Origin: Gemmatimonadota bacterium
GTDB lineage: Bacteria; JAAXHH01
Direction of reading: 5' to 3'
NCBI GenBank assembly: GCA_026706345.1
Contig: JAPOYX010000232.1
Span: 27,647 to 68,257, forward strand
DNA: 40,611 bases
Position numbers and translations under genes: made by a program. The notes beneath the pieces are model-generated. The model worked only from the letters and a program-made list of their open reading frames with translations. It ran no database searches and was not told the DNA's origin. Shown one piece after another: positions 33,719-40,611 of the stretch; positions within the stretch are counted from its first letter, which is position 1, and every line of letters begins with the position of its first letter.

Positions 33719-34753
33719 ATGCCCCTGAAATTCGCGTACCTGGGCCTGTGGCACAGCCACACGGTGATGCATATCCGCGACGCCGCGAGCCGCCCGGACG
33801 AGTTCCAGCTCGTGGGTGCCTATGAACCGGACCCCGCGATCCGGGAGACGAAGCTGGGAGACTGGGCGGACGATCTCCCGGACATCCCCGTCTTCGAATC
33901 GGTGGAACAGGCGCTGGACAGCGAAGTGGAGGCGATCATCTGCGAGGGCCGCGTATCGGAAAACCTCGATTACGCCGAGCGGGCGCTCGAGGCGGACAAG
34001 CACGTGCTGCTCGAGAAACCGGCGGGCGTCGACATGGCTCTGCTCGAACGGCTGCACGACACGGCGCGGCGCAAGGACCTGCATCTCCAGATGGCGTACA
34101 TGTGGCGGTACAACCCCGCTATCGCGGAAATGATCCGGCTGAACCGTGCCGGCGCTTTTGGCGAACCCTTTTACTACCGCGGCCATATCCCGAAGCCCAT
34201 GGCTTACCACGCCCGGCTGGTGGAGGAACTCGACTGGTACAAGGGCTCCCTCTATTTCGAGATGGCCGGCCACCTGGTGGACATCATGGTGACGCTCATG
34301 GGGGTGCCCGGGCAGGTGAACGCCACGCACGCCAGGCATCACGGCGAGCGGAAGCACGTGGACAACGCGGTGGTCGCACACCAGTTCGACAACGGCGGCC
34401 TGGGGACGATCGACACCGCGTCGATGCACGTGGAAAGCGGGCTGACCCGGCGCATAGAGCTTTACGGCACGGGAGGAACGGCCATCCACACGCCAACGGG
34501 TTCGAACAACCTGACGCTGTCCCTCGAGCGGCCCTTCGAGCAGTACGACGCGGGCTGGCAGGATATCACCGTACCCACGCCGCCGGGACCGCCTTCGTTG
34601 CTGACCGAGCTCGCGGCCTGCATATCCGGCGCGAAGGAGCCGGACTATACCCTGGACCACGATATGGCGGTGCATCGAGCCCTCTTCGCAGGGTGCGGCA
34701 TCACCGATGGTTCGGCGATGACGGACGCGCCCCATTCGGCAAAAAGCGGTTGA
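33719..34753 (+). CDS. Gfo/Idh/MocA family oxidoreductase, copy 2
   Basis: A 344-residue member of the family, starting at ATG 33719 after AAAGGA; an upstream frame from 33680 overlaps the permease end. The catalytic EKP motif is at 99-101 (HVLLEKPAGVD). The Rossmann loop is unusual: the start reads YLGLWHSHTVMH instead of a clear GxGxxG, a variant seen in some environmental members and compatible with weaker or altered cofactor binding. The C-terminal domain is of the usual alpha/beta type. The substrate is unknown. It lies 35 bp after the permease. The end of the gene overlaps the promoter of the tRNA (the -35 starts at 34750). Confidence 0.85.
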   Translation: MPLKFAYLGLWHSHTVMHIRDAASRPDEFQLVGAYEPDPAIRETKLGDWADDLPDIPVFESVEQALDSEVEAIICEGRVSENLDYAERALEADKHVLLEKPAGVDMALLERLHDTARRKDLHLQMAYMWRYNPAIAEMIRLNRAGAFGEPFYYRGHIPKPMAYHARLVEELDWYKGSLYFEMAGHLVDIMVTLMGVPGQVNATHARHHGERKHVDNAVVAHQFDNGGLGTIDTASMHVESGLTRRIELYGTGGTAIHTPTGSNNLTLSLERPFEQYDAGWQDITVPTPPGPPSLLTELAACISGAKEPDYTLDHDMAVHRALFAGCGITDGSAMTDAPHSAKSG

Positions 34754-34777
34754 CAGCATCCGCTCGATCCGTATATT
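34750..34777 (+). promoter_or_regulatory. Strong sigma-70 promoter for the initiator tRNA
   Basis: TTGACA (34750-34755, perfect), a 16-nt spacer, then TATATT (34772-34777; 5 of 6). Its -35 contains the TGA stop of the upstream oxidoreductase gene, so gene end and promoter overlap. The start site is near 34784, about 8 nt before the tRNA. Confidence 0.75.
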
Positions 34778-34791
34778 AAAACTAAAGACGA

Positions 34792-34865
<74 letters not shown>

Positions 34866-34876
34866 CTACGATGGAT

Positions 34877-34909
34877 CAGGGGCGGTTTTCGAACCGTCCC
34901 TGTTTTTTT
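34877..34909 (+). terminator. Rho-independent terminator after the initiator tRNA
   Basis: An 11-bp stem (34877-34887 and 34892-34902, one G-T pair) with a TTCG loop is followed by seven Ts (34903-34909). It begins 12 nt after the tRNA. Confidence 0.9.
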
Positions 34910-34919
34910 GTTTGTGCCC

Positions 34920-34964
34920 TTCCACCGTCCGGATCCTCCGGATTCCACCGTCCGGATCCTCCGA
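34920..34964. repeat. 23-bp tandem duplication after the tRNA terminator
   Basis: The unit TTCCACCGTCCGGATCCTCC (first 20 of 23 bases) occurs at 34920 and again at 34943, identical for at least 21 bases. It lies between the terminator and the thiamine-diphosphate enzyme gene. Confidence 0.9.
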
Positions 34965-35013
34965 CGGACCGCTTGTCTCGAACTTGTCTTGAAATATCAG
35001 CAAAGGAACGCCC

Positions 35014-36687
35014 ATGCCTGAAATGACCGGTTACCGGTACATCGCGGAGATGCTGCACGGATATGGGATCAGGGCCGTGTTTCACGTGCCCTACATCCTC
35101 GACGGCGCCCTGGTGGAAATGGAAAAACTGGGCATCCGACGGATCCGGTGCCATTCGGAAAAGGCCGCGGCCTACATGGCGGACGGATACGCGCGGGTTG
35201 CCCGCGGTCCGGGCATTGCCATGGCGCAGTCCGTGGGCGCCGCCAATCTCGCCGCTGGACTCCAGGATGCCTGGCTGGCGGGTTCGCCGGTCATCGCCCT
35301 CACGGGCCGCTGGATGCCCCATTACCTCTACCAGCAGGCCTACCAGGAGGTCGATCATCGTTCCCTTTACGATCCGGTTACCAAGTTCAACGCCTACGTC
35401 GACGGCGTGGAGCAGCTGCCTTTCCTGCTGCGGCAGGCCTTCCGCGAAGCCACCACGGGCGCGCCCCGCCCGGTCCACCTGGATGTCCTGGGCCTTTCCG
35501 GCGATATCGCGGCGGGGTCTAAACTCGATGTCGATGTGACCGTCGAATCTTCATTCCGTCAATACCCGCCTTTTCGTCCCGAACCAGAGGCGGGCCGCGT
35601 AGCGGAAGCGGCCAGACGCATAGCGCGGGCCGAACGGCCGGTGCTGGTCGCCGGAGGCGGGGTCACCGCTTCGGGCGCGCAGGCCGAAGTCGTCCGCCTG
35701 GCGGAGAAGCTGTCGGTTCCCGTGGCGACCTCGCTCAATGCCAAGGGAACGATCCCCGAACGACATCCCCTTTCGGCCGGCGTAGCGGGCACCTATTCCC
35801 GCAAGTGCGCCAACGAGGTGGTCGCCGAGGCGGATCTCGTGGTCTTCGTGGGAAGCCACACGGGCGGGCAGGTCACCCACTTCTGGCAGATTCCCCGGCC
35901 GGGGACGCCGGTCATTCAGATTGACATGGATCCTTCCCAGATCGGCCGCAACTATCCCGCCGAAGTCGCCATCCAGGGTGACGCGAAAGTGACGCTGGAG
36001 CGTCTGTTCGAAGCCGTGAATCCCGTGCCGGAAAGACCGGCCTGGATAGGGCGGGTACGGGAACTCGCCGGGAACTGGCGGGCCGAATTCGACGGACTGC
36101 TCCGGTCCGGCGCCGTGCCGATCCGGCCCGAACGGCTGTGCCGGGAGATTACCGACTTCCTTCCATCGGACGCCATCGTCGTATCGGATACGGGCCACGC
36201 CGGTATCTGGACGGGCACCATGATCGAGATCACGCATCCCGGGCAGACCTACCTGCGCTGCGCCGGGTCCCTGGGCTGGGCCTTCCCCGCGGCCATGGGC
36301 GCCAGGTGCGCGGCGCCGGAACGGCCCGTCATCTGTTTCACGGGCGACGGTGGATTCTGGTACCACCTGGGCGAACTGGAGACGGCCGTGCGTTTCGGCA
36401 TCCATACCGTCACGGTGATCAACAACAACCGCTCCTTCAACCAGTGCCGGGACGCATTCGAAGGGGCGAGCGGCGGTCGCGACCAGGGATCGGACGATCT
36501 GTGGGTCTTCGAGGACGTCAACTTTGCCGAGGTGGCAAAATCCATGGGGGGCAAGGGGATACGCGTGGAAGATCCGGCGCGGATCCGGTCAGCGCTTGAA
36601 GAAGCGGTAGCGGCGGACGGCCCCGTCGTAGTCGACGTGGCCACCGATATCGACGCCATGGCGCCGACCGCGTATTTACCCGAATGA
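35014..36687 (+). CDS. Thiamine-diphosphate-dependent enzyme, acetolactate-synthase-like
   Basis: A 557-residue protein with the three-domain layout of the acetolactate synthase/benzoylformate decarboxylase superfamily. The N-terminal Pyr domain has HSEKAAAYMADGYAR with the cofactor-activating Glu49. The central domain has VLVAGGGVTASGAQAEVVRL. The C-terminal domain carries the ThDP/Mg motif GDGG at 444-447 followed by VINNNRSFNQ. The range includes acetolactate synthase, sulfoacetaldehyde acetyltransferase and related 2-oxo-acid lyases; the exact substrate is not clear, and no regulatory subunit (IlvH-type) is adjacent. It has its own start after the tRNA and repeat region (AAAGGA upstream) and is convergent with the SDR/SDR/PhyH operon 77 bp away. 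Confidence 0.86.
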   Translation: MPEMTGYRYIAEMLHGYGIRAVFHVPYILDGALVEMEKLGIRRIRCHSEKAAAYMADGYARVARGPGIAMAQSVGAANLAAGLQDAWLAGSPVIALTGRWMPHYLYQQAYQEVDHRSLYDPVTKFNAYVDGVEQLPFLLRQAFREATTGAPRPVHLDVLGLSGDIAAGSKLDVDVTVESSFRQYPPFRPEPEAGRVAEAARRIARAERPVLVAGGGVTASGAQAEVVRLAEKLSVPVATSLNAKGTIPERHPLSAGVAGTYSRKCANEVVAEADLVVFVGSHTGGQVTHFWQIPRPGTPVIQIDMDPSQIGRNYPAEVAIQGDAKVTLERLFEAVNPVPERPAWIGRVRELAGNWRAEFDGLLRSGAVPIRPERLCREITDFLPSDAIVVSDTGHAGIWTGTMIEITHPGQTYLRCAGSLGWAFPAAMGARCAAPERPVICFTGDGGFWYHLGELETAVRFGIHTVTVINNNRSFNQCRDAFEGASGGRDQGSDDLWVFEDVNFAEVAKSMGGKGIRVEDPARIRSALEEAVAADGPVVVDVATDIDAMAPTAYLPE

Positions 36688-36713
36688 GACAGACGGATCG
36701 GGAAGGCTGTCGG

Positions 36714-36790
36714 TCGGAAGTGGATGCGCGACCGTCGTTTAGAAGCGGATGTGCGCGCCCTCGCTTAGAAGCGGGCGCTCTCGCTGTCGG
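36714..36790. repeat. Three tandem ~25-bp units ending in an SDR gene's 3' end
   Basis: Units at 36714-36738, 36739-36764 and from 36765 align on a GAAG(T/C)GG core with trailing TCGC/TCGT. The last is the SDR gene's final codons with its stop (TTA). The other two lie outside the gene. Confidence 0.75.
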
Positions 36791-37607
36791 GCAGTATGCC
36801 GCCTTCGTCCCTCGGCAGCACGGAGAGGGGCAGTGCGATGGAGGAACCCGCGTCGACGGGGAGGGTGATCCCCGTGATCCATTGGGACTCGTCGCCGGCC
36901 AGGAACATGGCCGCGTGGGCCACGTCCCAGGCCGTCCCCTCGGTGCCCAGCGGCGTGGATCGCCGGCGGAGTTCCCGATGATCGTCCGAGAGTCCAGCAG
37001 TGAAGGATGCGTGCAGGTGTCCCGGGGCGATGCAATTCACGCGGATTCCGTCCCTGCCGTGCTGTACCGCCATATTGATGGTCAGGGCAATGACCCCGCC
37101 CTTGGAAGTTTCGTAGGCGATGTTGTACGACCACCCGCTGCGGAAACCGTCGATGGACGCCACGTTGATGATGGATCCGCCCCCGGACTCCATCATCGCC
37201 GGTATGGCAAACCGGCTCGCGAGCATCATGGCCTTGACATTTACCGCCATGATCTCGTCCCAGTGTTCCTCCCGCACGTCCACCACCGTGCCGGGATAGC
37301 TGAGCCCCACGTTGTTGAAGAGGACGTGTAGCCCGCCGTAGCGGTTGACAGCGGTTTCGGTCATGGTCCGGCAGTCGTCCGACCGGGTCACGTCGCCGGT
37401 GAAGACCGAGGCCGTGCCTCCTTCCTCTTCGATGACGGCCAGAGTCTTTCCGGCGTTCTCCTCGCTACGGTCCGCCAGCAGCACCTGCGCGCCCTCGCGG
37501 GCGAACTGCACGGCGGTCGCCTGTCCTGTGCCCGCCACCTCGCCCTGGGTTCCCGCGCCCGTCACGATGGCCACTTTACCGTCCAGGCGGGGTTTCCGCG
37601 TCGTCAT
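36765..37607 (-). CDS. SDR family oxidoreductase, copy 1
   Basis: A 280-residue classical short-chain dehydrogenase. The N-terminal loop reads VTGAGTQGEVAGTGQA, an extended version of the usual TGxxxGxG with a few extra residues. NVASIDGF gives the catalytic Ser, and YETSKGG the Tyr-x-x-x-Lys. FNNVG and IRVNCIAPGHLH are typical. The preferred start is ATG 37607 (the second Met, 6 bases after AAGGA); ATG 37613 is two codons upstream. It follows the second SDR gene in an operon and may act on the same substrate, for example a hydroxy acid or polyol. The stop region is part of a tandem duplication. Confidence 0.87.
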   Translation of the reverse strand: MTTRKPRLDGKVAIVTGAGTQGEVAGTGQATAVQFAREGAQVLLADRSEENAGKTLAVIEEEGGTASVFTGDVTRSDDCRTMTETAVNRYGGLHVLFNNVGLSYPGTVVDVREEHWDEIMAVNVKAMMLASRFAIPAMMESGGGSIINVASIDGFRSGWSYNIAYETSKGGVIALTINMAVQHGRDGIRVNCIAPGHLHASFTAGLSDDHRELRRRSTPLGTEGTAWDVAHAAMFLAGDESQWITGITLPVDAGSSIALPLSVLPRDEGGILPDSESARF

Positions 37608-37620
37608 TTGCATTCCTTAT

Positions 37621-37685
37621 TGATCAGAAGATCTCGTCATTGCCGGGAGGACCAGATATATTGTGCGGCTGGTCAGAAGATCTCG
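37621..37685. repeat. 16-bp direct repeat of an SDR gene's stop region
   Basis: TGATCAGAAGATCTCG at 37621-37636 recurs with one change (A to G) at 37670-37685, where it carries the SDR gene's stop (TCA at 37673). The period is 49 bp. The left copy sits in the gap before the next SDR start. Confidence 0.85.
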
Positions 37686-38524
37686 GCGCCGCCGGCCACC
37701 ACCAGGTCCACGGCCGTGAGGTAGTCCGATTCAGGGGAGGCGAGGAAGGCGACTGTCTGGGCCACGTCGTCGCCCCGGGCCACCCGGCCCAACGGCGAGA
37801 TTTCGGCCTTTTCCTGGATAAACTCCCGATGGGCGTCGCTGTCCTTCCACGATCTGCCCAGGACGGCGCCGTCCGACACGGCCTCGGCGATGAATCCCAA
37901 GCGTTCCGTATCGACCGCGGTGGGGGACACGGAATTGACGTTGATCCCGTGGGGACCGAGTTCCTGTGCCAGGGCCTGGGTAAACCGGATGATGGCGGCC
38001 TTGGACGCGCAGTAGGCCGAGAACCTCTTCCGCCCGATCTTGCCCGACGTGGAGGCTATGTTGATGATCTTGCCGCCCCCACCCCGTTCGATCATGTGGC
38101 GCGCCACGGACCGGCACATGAGGAAGACACCTTTGGCGTTGACGTTCATCTCCTTGTCCCAGGCTTCTTCTTCCATGTCGACCACGAGGACACGGTCCTT
38201 GCCCGGCAGGGAGCCGGCGCCGTTGACCAGGATATCGATGCGGCCGAACTGGTCGATACTTCGTCGCACGAGGATTTCCACCTGCTCCGACTTCGAGACG
38301 TCGGCCAGGATGGCCTCCGCGTTGCGCCCAGCCGCCTCAATCTCACTGACCACCGAGGGCAGGCCATCCCATTCCGATGAGTCGCCAGGATAGGGATTGG
38401 CGACCCGGTCGCTGACGATGACGTCCGCGCCTTCCTTCGCGAGTCGCGCGGCAACGGCCCTGCCGATGCCACGTTCTCCGCCCGCGCCGGTTACCAGGGC
38501 CGTTTTGCCATGGAGGTTGTACAT
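37673..38524 (-). CDS. SDR family oxidoreductase, copy 2
   Basis: A 283-residue short-chain dehydrogenase starting at ATG 38524, which overlaps the dioxygenase stop by one base (TGATG), a sign of coupling. The upstream frame from 38644 adds 40 non-family residues. Motifs are VTGAGGERGIG (11-21), LVNGAGS, INIASTSG for the catalytic Ser and YCASK for Tyr/Lys. Its cofactor loop keeps the standard spacing. It differs in sequence from the SDR gene downstream. Together with the PhyH protein it suggests hydroxylation of a substrate followed by oxidation of the new hydroxyl group, though the substrate is unknown. Confidence 0.87.
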   Translation of the reverse strand: MYNLHGKTALVTGAGGERGIGRAVAARLAKEGADVIVSDRVANPYPGDSSEWDGLPSVVSEIEAAGRNAEAILADVSKSEQVEILVRRSIDQFGRIDILVNGAGSLPGKDRVLVVDMEEEAWDKEMNVNAKGVFLMCRSVARHMIERGGGGKIINIASTSGKIGRKRFSAYCASKAAIIRFTQALAQELGPHGINVNSVSPTAVDTERLGFIAEAVSDGAVLGRSWKDSDAHREFIQEKAEISPLGRVARGDDVAQTVAFLASPESDYLTAVDLVVAGGAEIF

Positions 38525-39411
38525 CACTCGCCCTCTCTCCGCGGCCGCACCACGGTTTCGCCGTCGTCCTCCACGAGGGGGTGGTGGTAGATGTAGGGCG
38601 GCTCCAGCACGGCGCGTTGGGCCTCGGTCAGTTCGGAGGTCCATTCGGGAAGGCTGGTTTCGTAGATCCCCCCGGCATAGTGCAGATACTTGGGCGTATA
38701 TCGGTAAAGGGCCGTCCGGCGGTCTTTATCGCCGTGCCAGGGCAGTGTGCCGTGGGCGGTGGCCTCGTTGAAGATGACCAGGTCGCCCGCTTTCTGGACG
38801 ATGTGATGAACCAGGTCCTGGTTGGACTCCCAGGTAAGGATGTTCTCCGGACAGGCAAAGTTGGCCTTGTGGCTGCCCGGGATGACGCAAAGTCCGCCCG
38901 CGCCGGGATCCACGTCATGCAGGGTGTACTGGCAGACGATCAGCCCGGACCGCATCCGGCCGTTGTGATAGTGGTAGTACCGCGAGCCGTTGAAGGTCAT
39001 GTTGCCCGATCCGTGGAGTTTCAGTCCTTCGCAGCCCTCTTCCGCGACCAGCACGTCCACGCCGTGGTCGAATTTCCATCCACGGCCGAACATGGTGTTG
39101 AGGTAGGGTATGATCTTCGGATGGGCCAGGAGGTCCCGGAAGGGCTGGCACCACGGCTGCGGCCAGGTAAGCATGCCCTCGTAGTGCCGGAAGGGGGCGT
39201 ACTTGCCTTCAAAGGGCCGGCCGGTCCAGTCGCCGCTGAGCTCGTTAGGCCCGTCGTAGGATCCGAGCCGGTCCGGATTGGCGTCGAGTGCCTCGTTCAT
39301 CGCACGCACTTCTTCTTCGGTCAAAAAGCCTCGGACGTGCAGAAAACCCTGCAGGTCGTACAGGTACTGTTCTTCTTCGCTCATGTTCGCAAAGGCCGGT
39401 TGTTCGGCCAT
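38524..39411 (-). CDS. Phytanoyl-CoA dioxygenase (PhyH) family protein
   Basis: A 295-residue Fe(II)/2-oxoglutarate-dependent oxygenase-like protein. It shows the PhyH blocks DLQGFLHVRGFLTEEEV (19-35), GGLCVIPGSHKANF (172-185, the family's best signature) and FNEATAHGTLPW (214-225) with the distal metal His220, then DRRTALYRY with the 2-oxoglutarate Arg231/232. The first metal pair is unusual: the usual His-x-Asp is not clear, and the nearest is His147-Tyr-His149 in YYHYHNG, so iron binding may differ. The expected function is hydroxylation of a small organic substrate. It leads the operon PhyH-SDR-SDR. Confidence 0.86.
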   Translation of the reverse strand: MAEQPAFANMSEEEQYLYDLQGFLHVRGFLTEEEVRAMNEALDANPDRLGSYDGPNELSGDWTGRPFEGKYAPFRHYEGMLTWPQPWCQPFRDLLAHPKIIPYLNTMFGRGWKFDHGVDVLVAEEGCEGLKLHGSGNMTFNGSRYYHYHNGRMRSGLIVCQYTLHDVDPGAGGLCVIPGSHKANFACPENILTWESNQDLVHHIVQKAGDLVIFNEATAHGTLPWHGDKDRRTALYRYTPKYLHYAGGIYETSLPEWTSELTEAQRAVLEPPYIYHHPLVEDDGETVVRPRREGE

Positions 39412-39546
39412 GGTGGGAACTCTCCTGAGGCAGTGTGATCTGATCCGGATTAAAGGCGTCTACGCACCAGAAGATAGCCCGGCGGATGGCGTGCGCAACG
39501 ATAAAAACAACGGTCCGAAACCCCTCGCCCGGTTCCACAAAATGCC

Positions 39547-39575
39547 TTGACATGGGAGTGCGTCCCCGTTAACGT
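39547..39575 (+). promoter_or_regulatory. Possible sigma-70 promoter for thyX
   Basis: TTGACA (39547-39552, perfect), 17-nt spacer, TAACGT (39570-39575; 3-4 of 6). A start near 39582 gives about 75 nt before the GTG. The -10 is weak. Confidence 0.35.
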
Positions 39576-39655
39576 CTCGGAGTCCGTTCCCCTGTTCGGA
39601 CATCGGTCTCAAGCTGACCATTATCTTCAAAACAACACCTTACACCCGGGACGCC

Positions 39656-40611
39656 GTGTCCGAAGAACCCGAAATCCCCGAGCAGATCGAAGCGCAGCAT
39701 CTCGACCGTCCGACCGTTCCCGAACTGGACGAGGTCCTCGGCGTTCCCTTCAAGGTACTCGACGACGGTTTCGTCCGCGTCGTGGACTACATGGGCAGCG
39801 ATCATTCCATCGTGCAGGCCGCCCGCGTATCCTACGGCGCCGGAACCCGGCAGGTCCACCAGGACCGGGGGCTGATCCGCTATCTCATGCGGCATCAGCA
39901 CACCACCCCCTTCGAGATGTGCGACATCAAGTTCCATCTCCGGGTGCCCATGGACTGCTGGCGGCAGTGGATCCGGCACCGAACGGCCTCCGTCAACGAG
40001 TACAGCACCCGCTATTCGCTGGCGATCGATGCGACGCAGACCACGCCGCCCGATGCGTGGCGGTTCCAGGCGCAGGGCAACCGCCAGGGCAGCAGTGGTT
40101 TCGTCGACGCGGAACAGGGGGCGTTTTTCACGAAAAAGGAACAGGAACTCCAGGAGGCCGCCCGGGCCCGCTACGAAGAACGCATCGAAGCGGGCATCGC
40201 CCGGGAACAGGCGCGCAAGGATCTTCCCCTTTCCACGTACACGGAAGCCTATTGGAAGGTGAACCTCCTGAACCTCCTGCGTTTTCTTCTGCTGCGCATG
40301 GACGAGCACGCCCAGTGGGAGATCAGGCAGTACGCCCATCTGATCGGACACCGCATCGTGTCCGCCTGGTGCCCCATGGCGTGGCAGGCCTTTCTCGACT
40401 ACAGCGTGAACGCCATGCAGCTGACCCACCTGGACTGGGAAATCATCCGGGCGATTCAGGCCGGAGACGACGCGAAAGTGCGGGATCTGCTGGTGAATTA
40501 CCGGTTCGTTTCAAAGTCCGGGAAGCTGCGCCGCAGCCGGGAGCGGGATGAGCTCGAAGCCAAGCTGCGGAAGCTGAACATTGCCATACCGTGGCCGTCT
40601 GGTGACCGATG
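39656..40611 (+). CDS. thyX: Flavin-dependent thymidylate synthase ThyX, 3' end cut by the window
   Basis: ThyX methylates dUMP to dTMP using methylene-tetrahydrofolate and reduced FAD. The frame starts at GTG 39656 and is open to the right edge (318 codons visible, no stop). No in-frame ATG lies between the stop at 39548 and this GTG, and the next candidate would remove a conserved N-terminus. The family motif RHRxxSxNExSxR is present as RHRTASVNEYSTR. GSDHSIVQAARVSYG, LMRHQHTTPFE and QWEIRQYAHLI follow the usual order. The product is at least 318 residues, at the long end for the family. A divergent promoter region separates it from the PhyH operon. Substrate and reaction are not in doubt. 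Confidence 0.95.
   Translation, partial: MSEEPEIPEQIEAQHLDRPTVPELDEVLGVPFKVLDDGFVRVVDYMGSDHSIVQAARVSYGAGTRQVHQDRGLIRYLMRHQHTTPFEMCDIKFHLRVPMDCWRQWIRHRTASVNEYSTRYSLAIDATQTTPPDAWRFQAQGNRQGSSGFVDAEQGAFFTKKEQELQEAARARYEERIEAGIAREQARKDLPLSTYTEAYWKVNLLNLLRFLLLRMDEHAQWEIRQYAHLIGHRIVSAWCPMAWQAFLDYSVNAMQLTHLDWEIIRAIQAGDDAKVRDLLVNYRFVSKSGKLRRSRERDELEAKLRKLNIAIPWPSGDR

Overview
The window is about 40.6 kb of GC-rich bacterial chromosome, densely coded on both strands. The organism is Gram-negative: it has a porin-like outer-membrane protein, Sec and Tat signal peptides and a periplasmic binding protein. The gene mix (phytanoyl-CoA dioxygenase, Gfo/Idh/MocA dehydrogenases, luciferase-like flavoenzymes, creatininase, HpcH/HpaI aldolases, an FtsX-type permease without an ATPase, a short neutral-ceramidase-like protein) resembles uncultured marine or soil lineages such as Candidatus Latescibacterota or relatives. 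That placement is an inference; no rRNA or ribosomal protein gene is present to confirm it.

Layout. 1-713: the 3' part of a polyphosphate kinase 2 gene, convergent with an exported PafA-like alkaline phosphatase (873-2606, minus). 2938-3587: two overlapping small membrane-protein genes, the first with an 87-bp (29-residue) coiled-coil repeat. 3606-8103 (minus): porin, TupA-like binding protein, Gfo/Idh/MocA oxidoreductase and ceramidase-like protein, led by a near-consensus sigma-70 promoter at 8206-8234. 8569-19732 (plus): Tat-exported aminotransferase, membrane-anchored alpha/beta hydrolase, iodotyrosine-deiodinase-like nitroreductase, DapA-family lyase, HisC-like aminotransferase, GSAM-like aminotransferase, NAD-dependent epimerase, exported protein-L-isoaspartate methyltransferase, and an overlapping membrane protein with a spermidine-synthase-like core.

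19751-31123 (minus): EamA transporter, Tat-exported PhoX/DUF839 protein, then seven closely spaced catabolic-looking genes (HpaI aldolase, Ldh-type dehydrogenase, second HpaI-like aldolase, nucleoside deoxyribosyltransferase-like protein, two LLM flavoenzymes, creatininase), followed by a SpoIIE-type phosphatase with a HAMP domain. 31305-34753 (plus): FtsX/MacB-like permease and a second Gfo/Idh/MocA oxidoreductase. 34750-34909: a strong promoter, the initiator tRNA-fMet gene and a rho-independent terminator. 35014-36687 (plus): a thiamine-diphosphate enzyme. 36765-39411 (minus): a phytanoyl-CoA dioxygenase/SDR/SDR operon. 39656 to the window end (plus): ThyX, read from a GTG start and still open at the edge.

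The most unusual signal is non-coding. Several unrelated genes end in short tandem duplications that copy the stop codon and last codons just downstream of the gene: 829-916, 25086-25141, 28685-28711, 36714-36790 and 37621-37685, possibly also 13947-14031. Further short tandem repeats lie in other intergenic gaps (16270-16329, 34920-34964). This suggests a lineage-specific process of tandem duplication at gene 3' ends. The best functional prediction is the gene at 11203-11871, which keeps the Glu-Tyr-Lys substrate lid of iodotyrosine deiodinase. The seven-gene cluster at 21879-28665 is the best candidate for an undescribed pathway.
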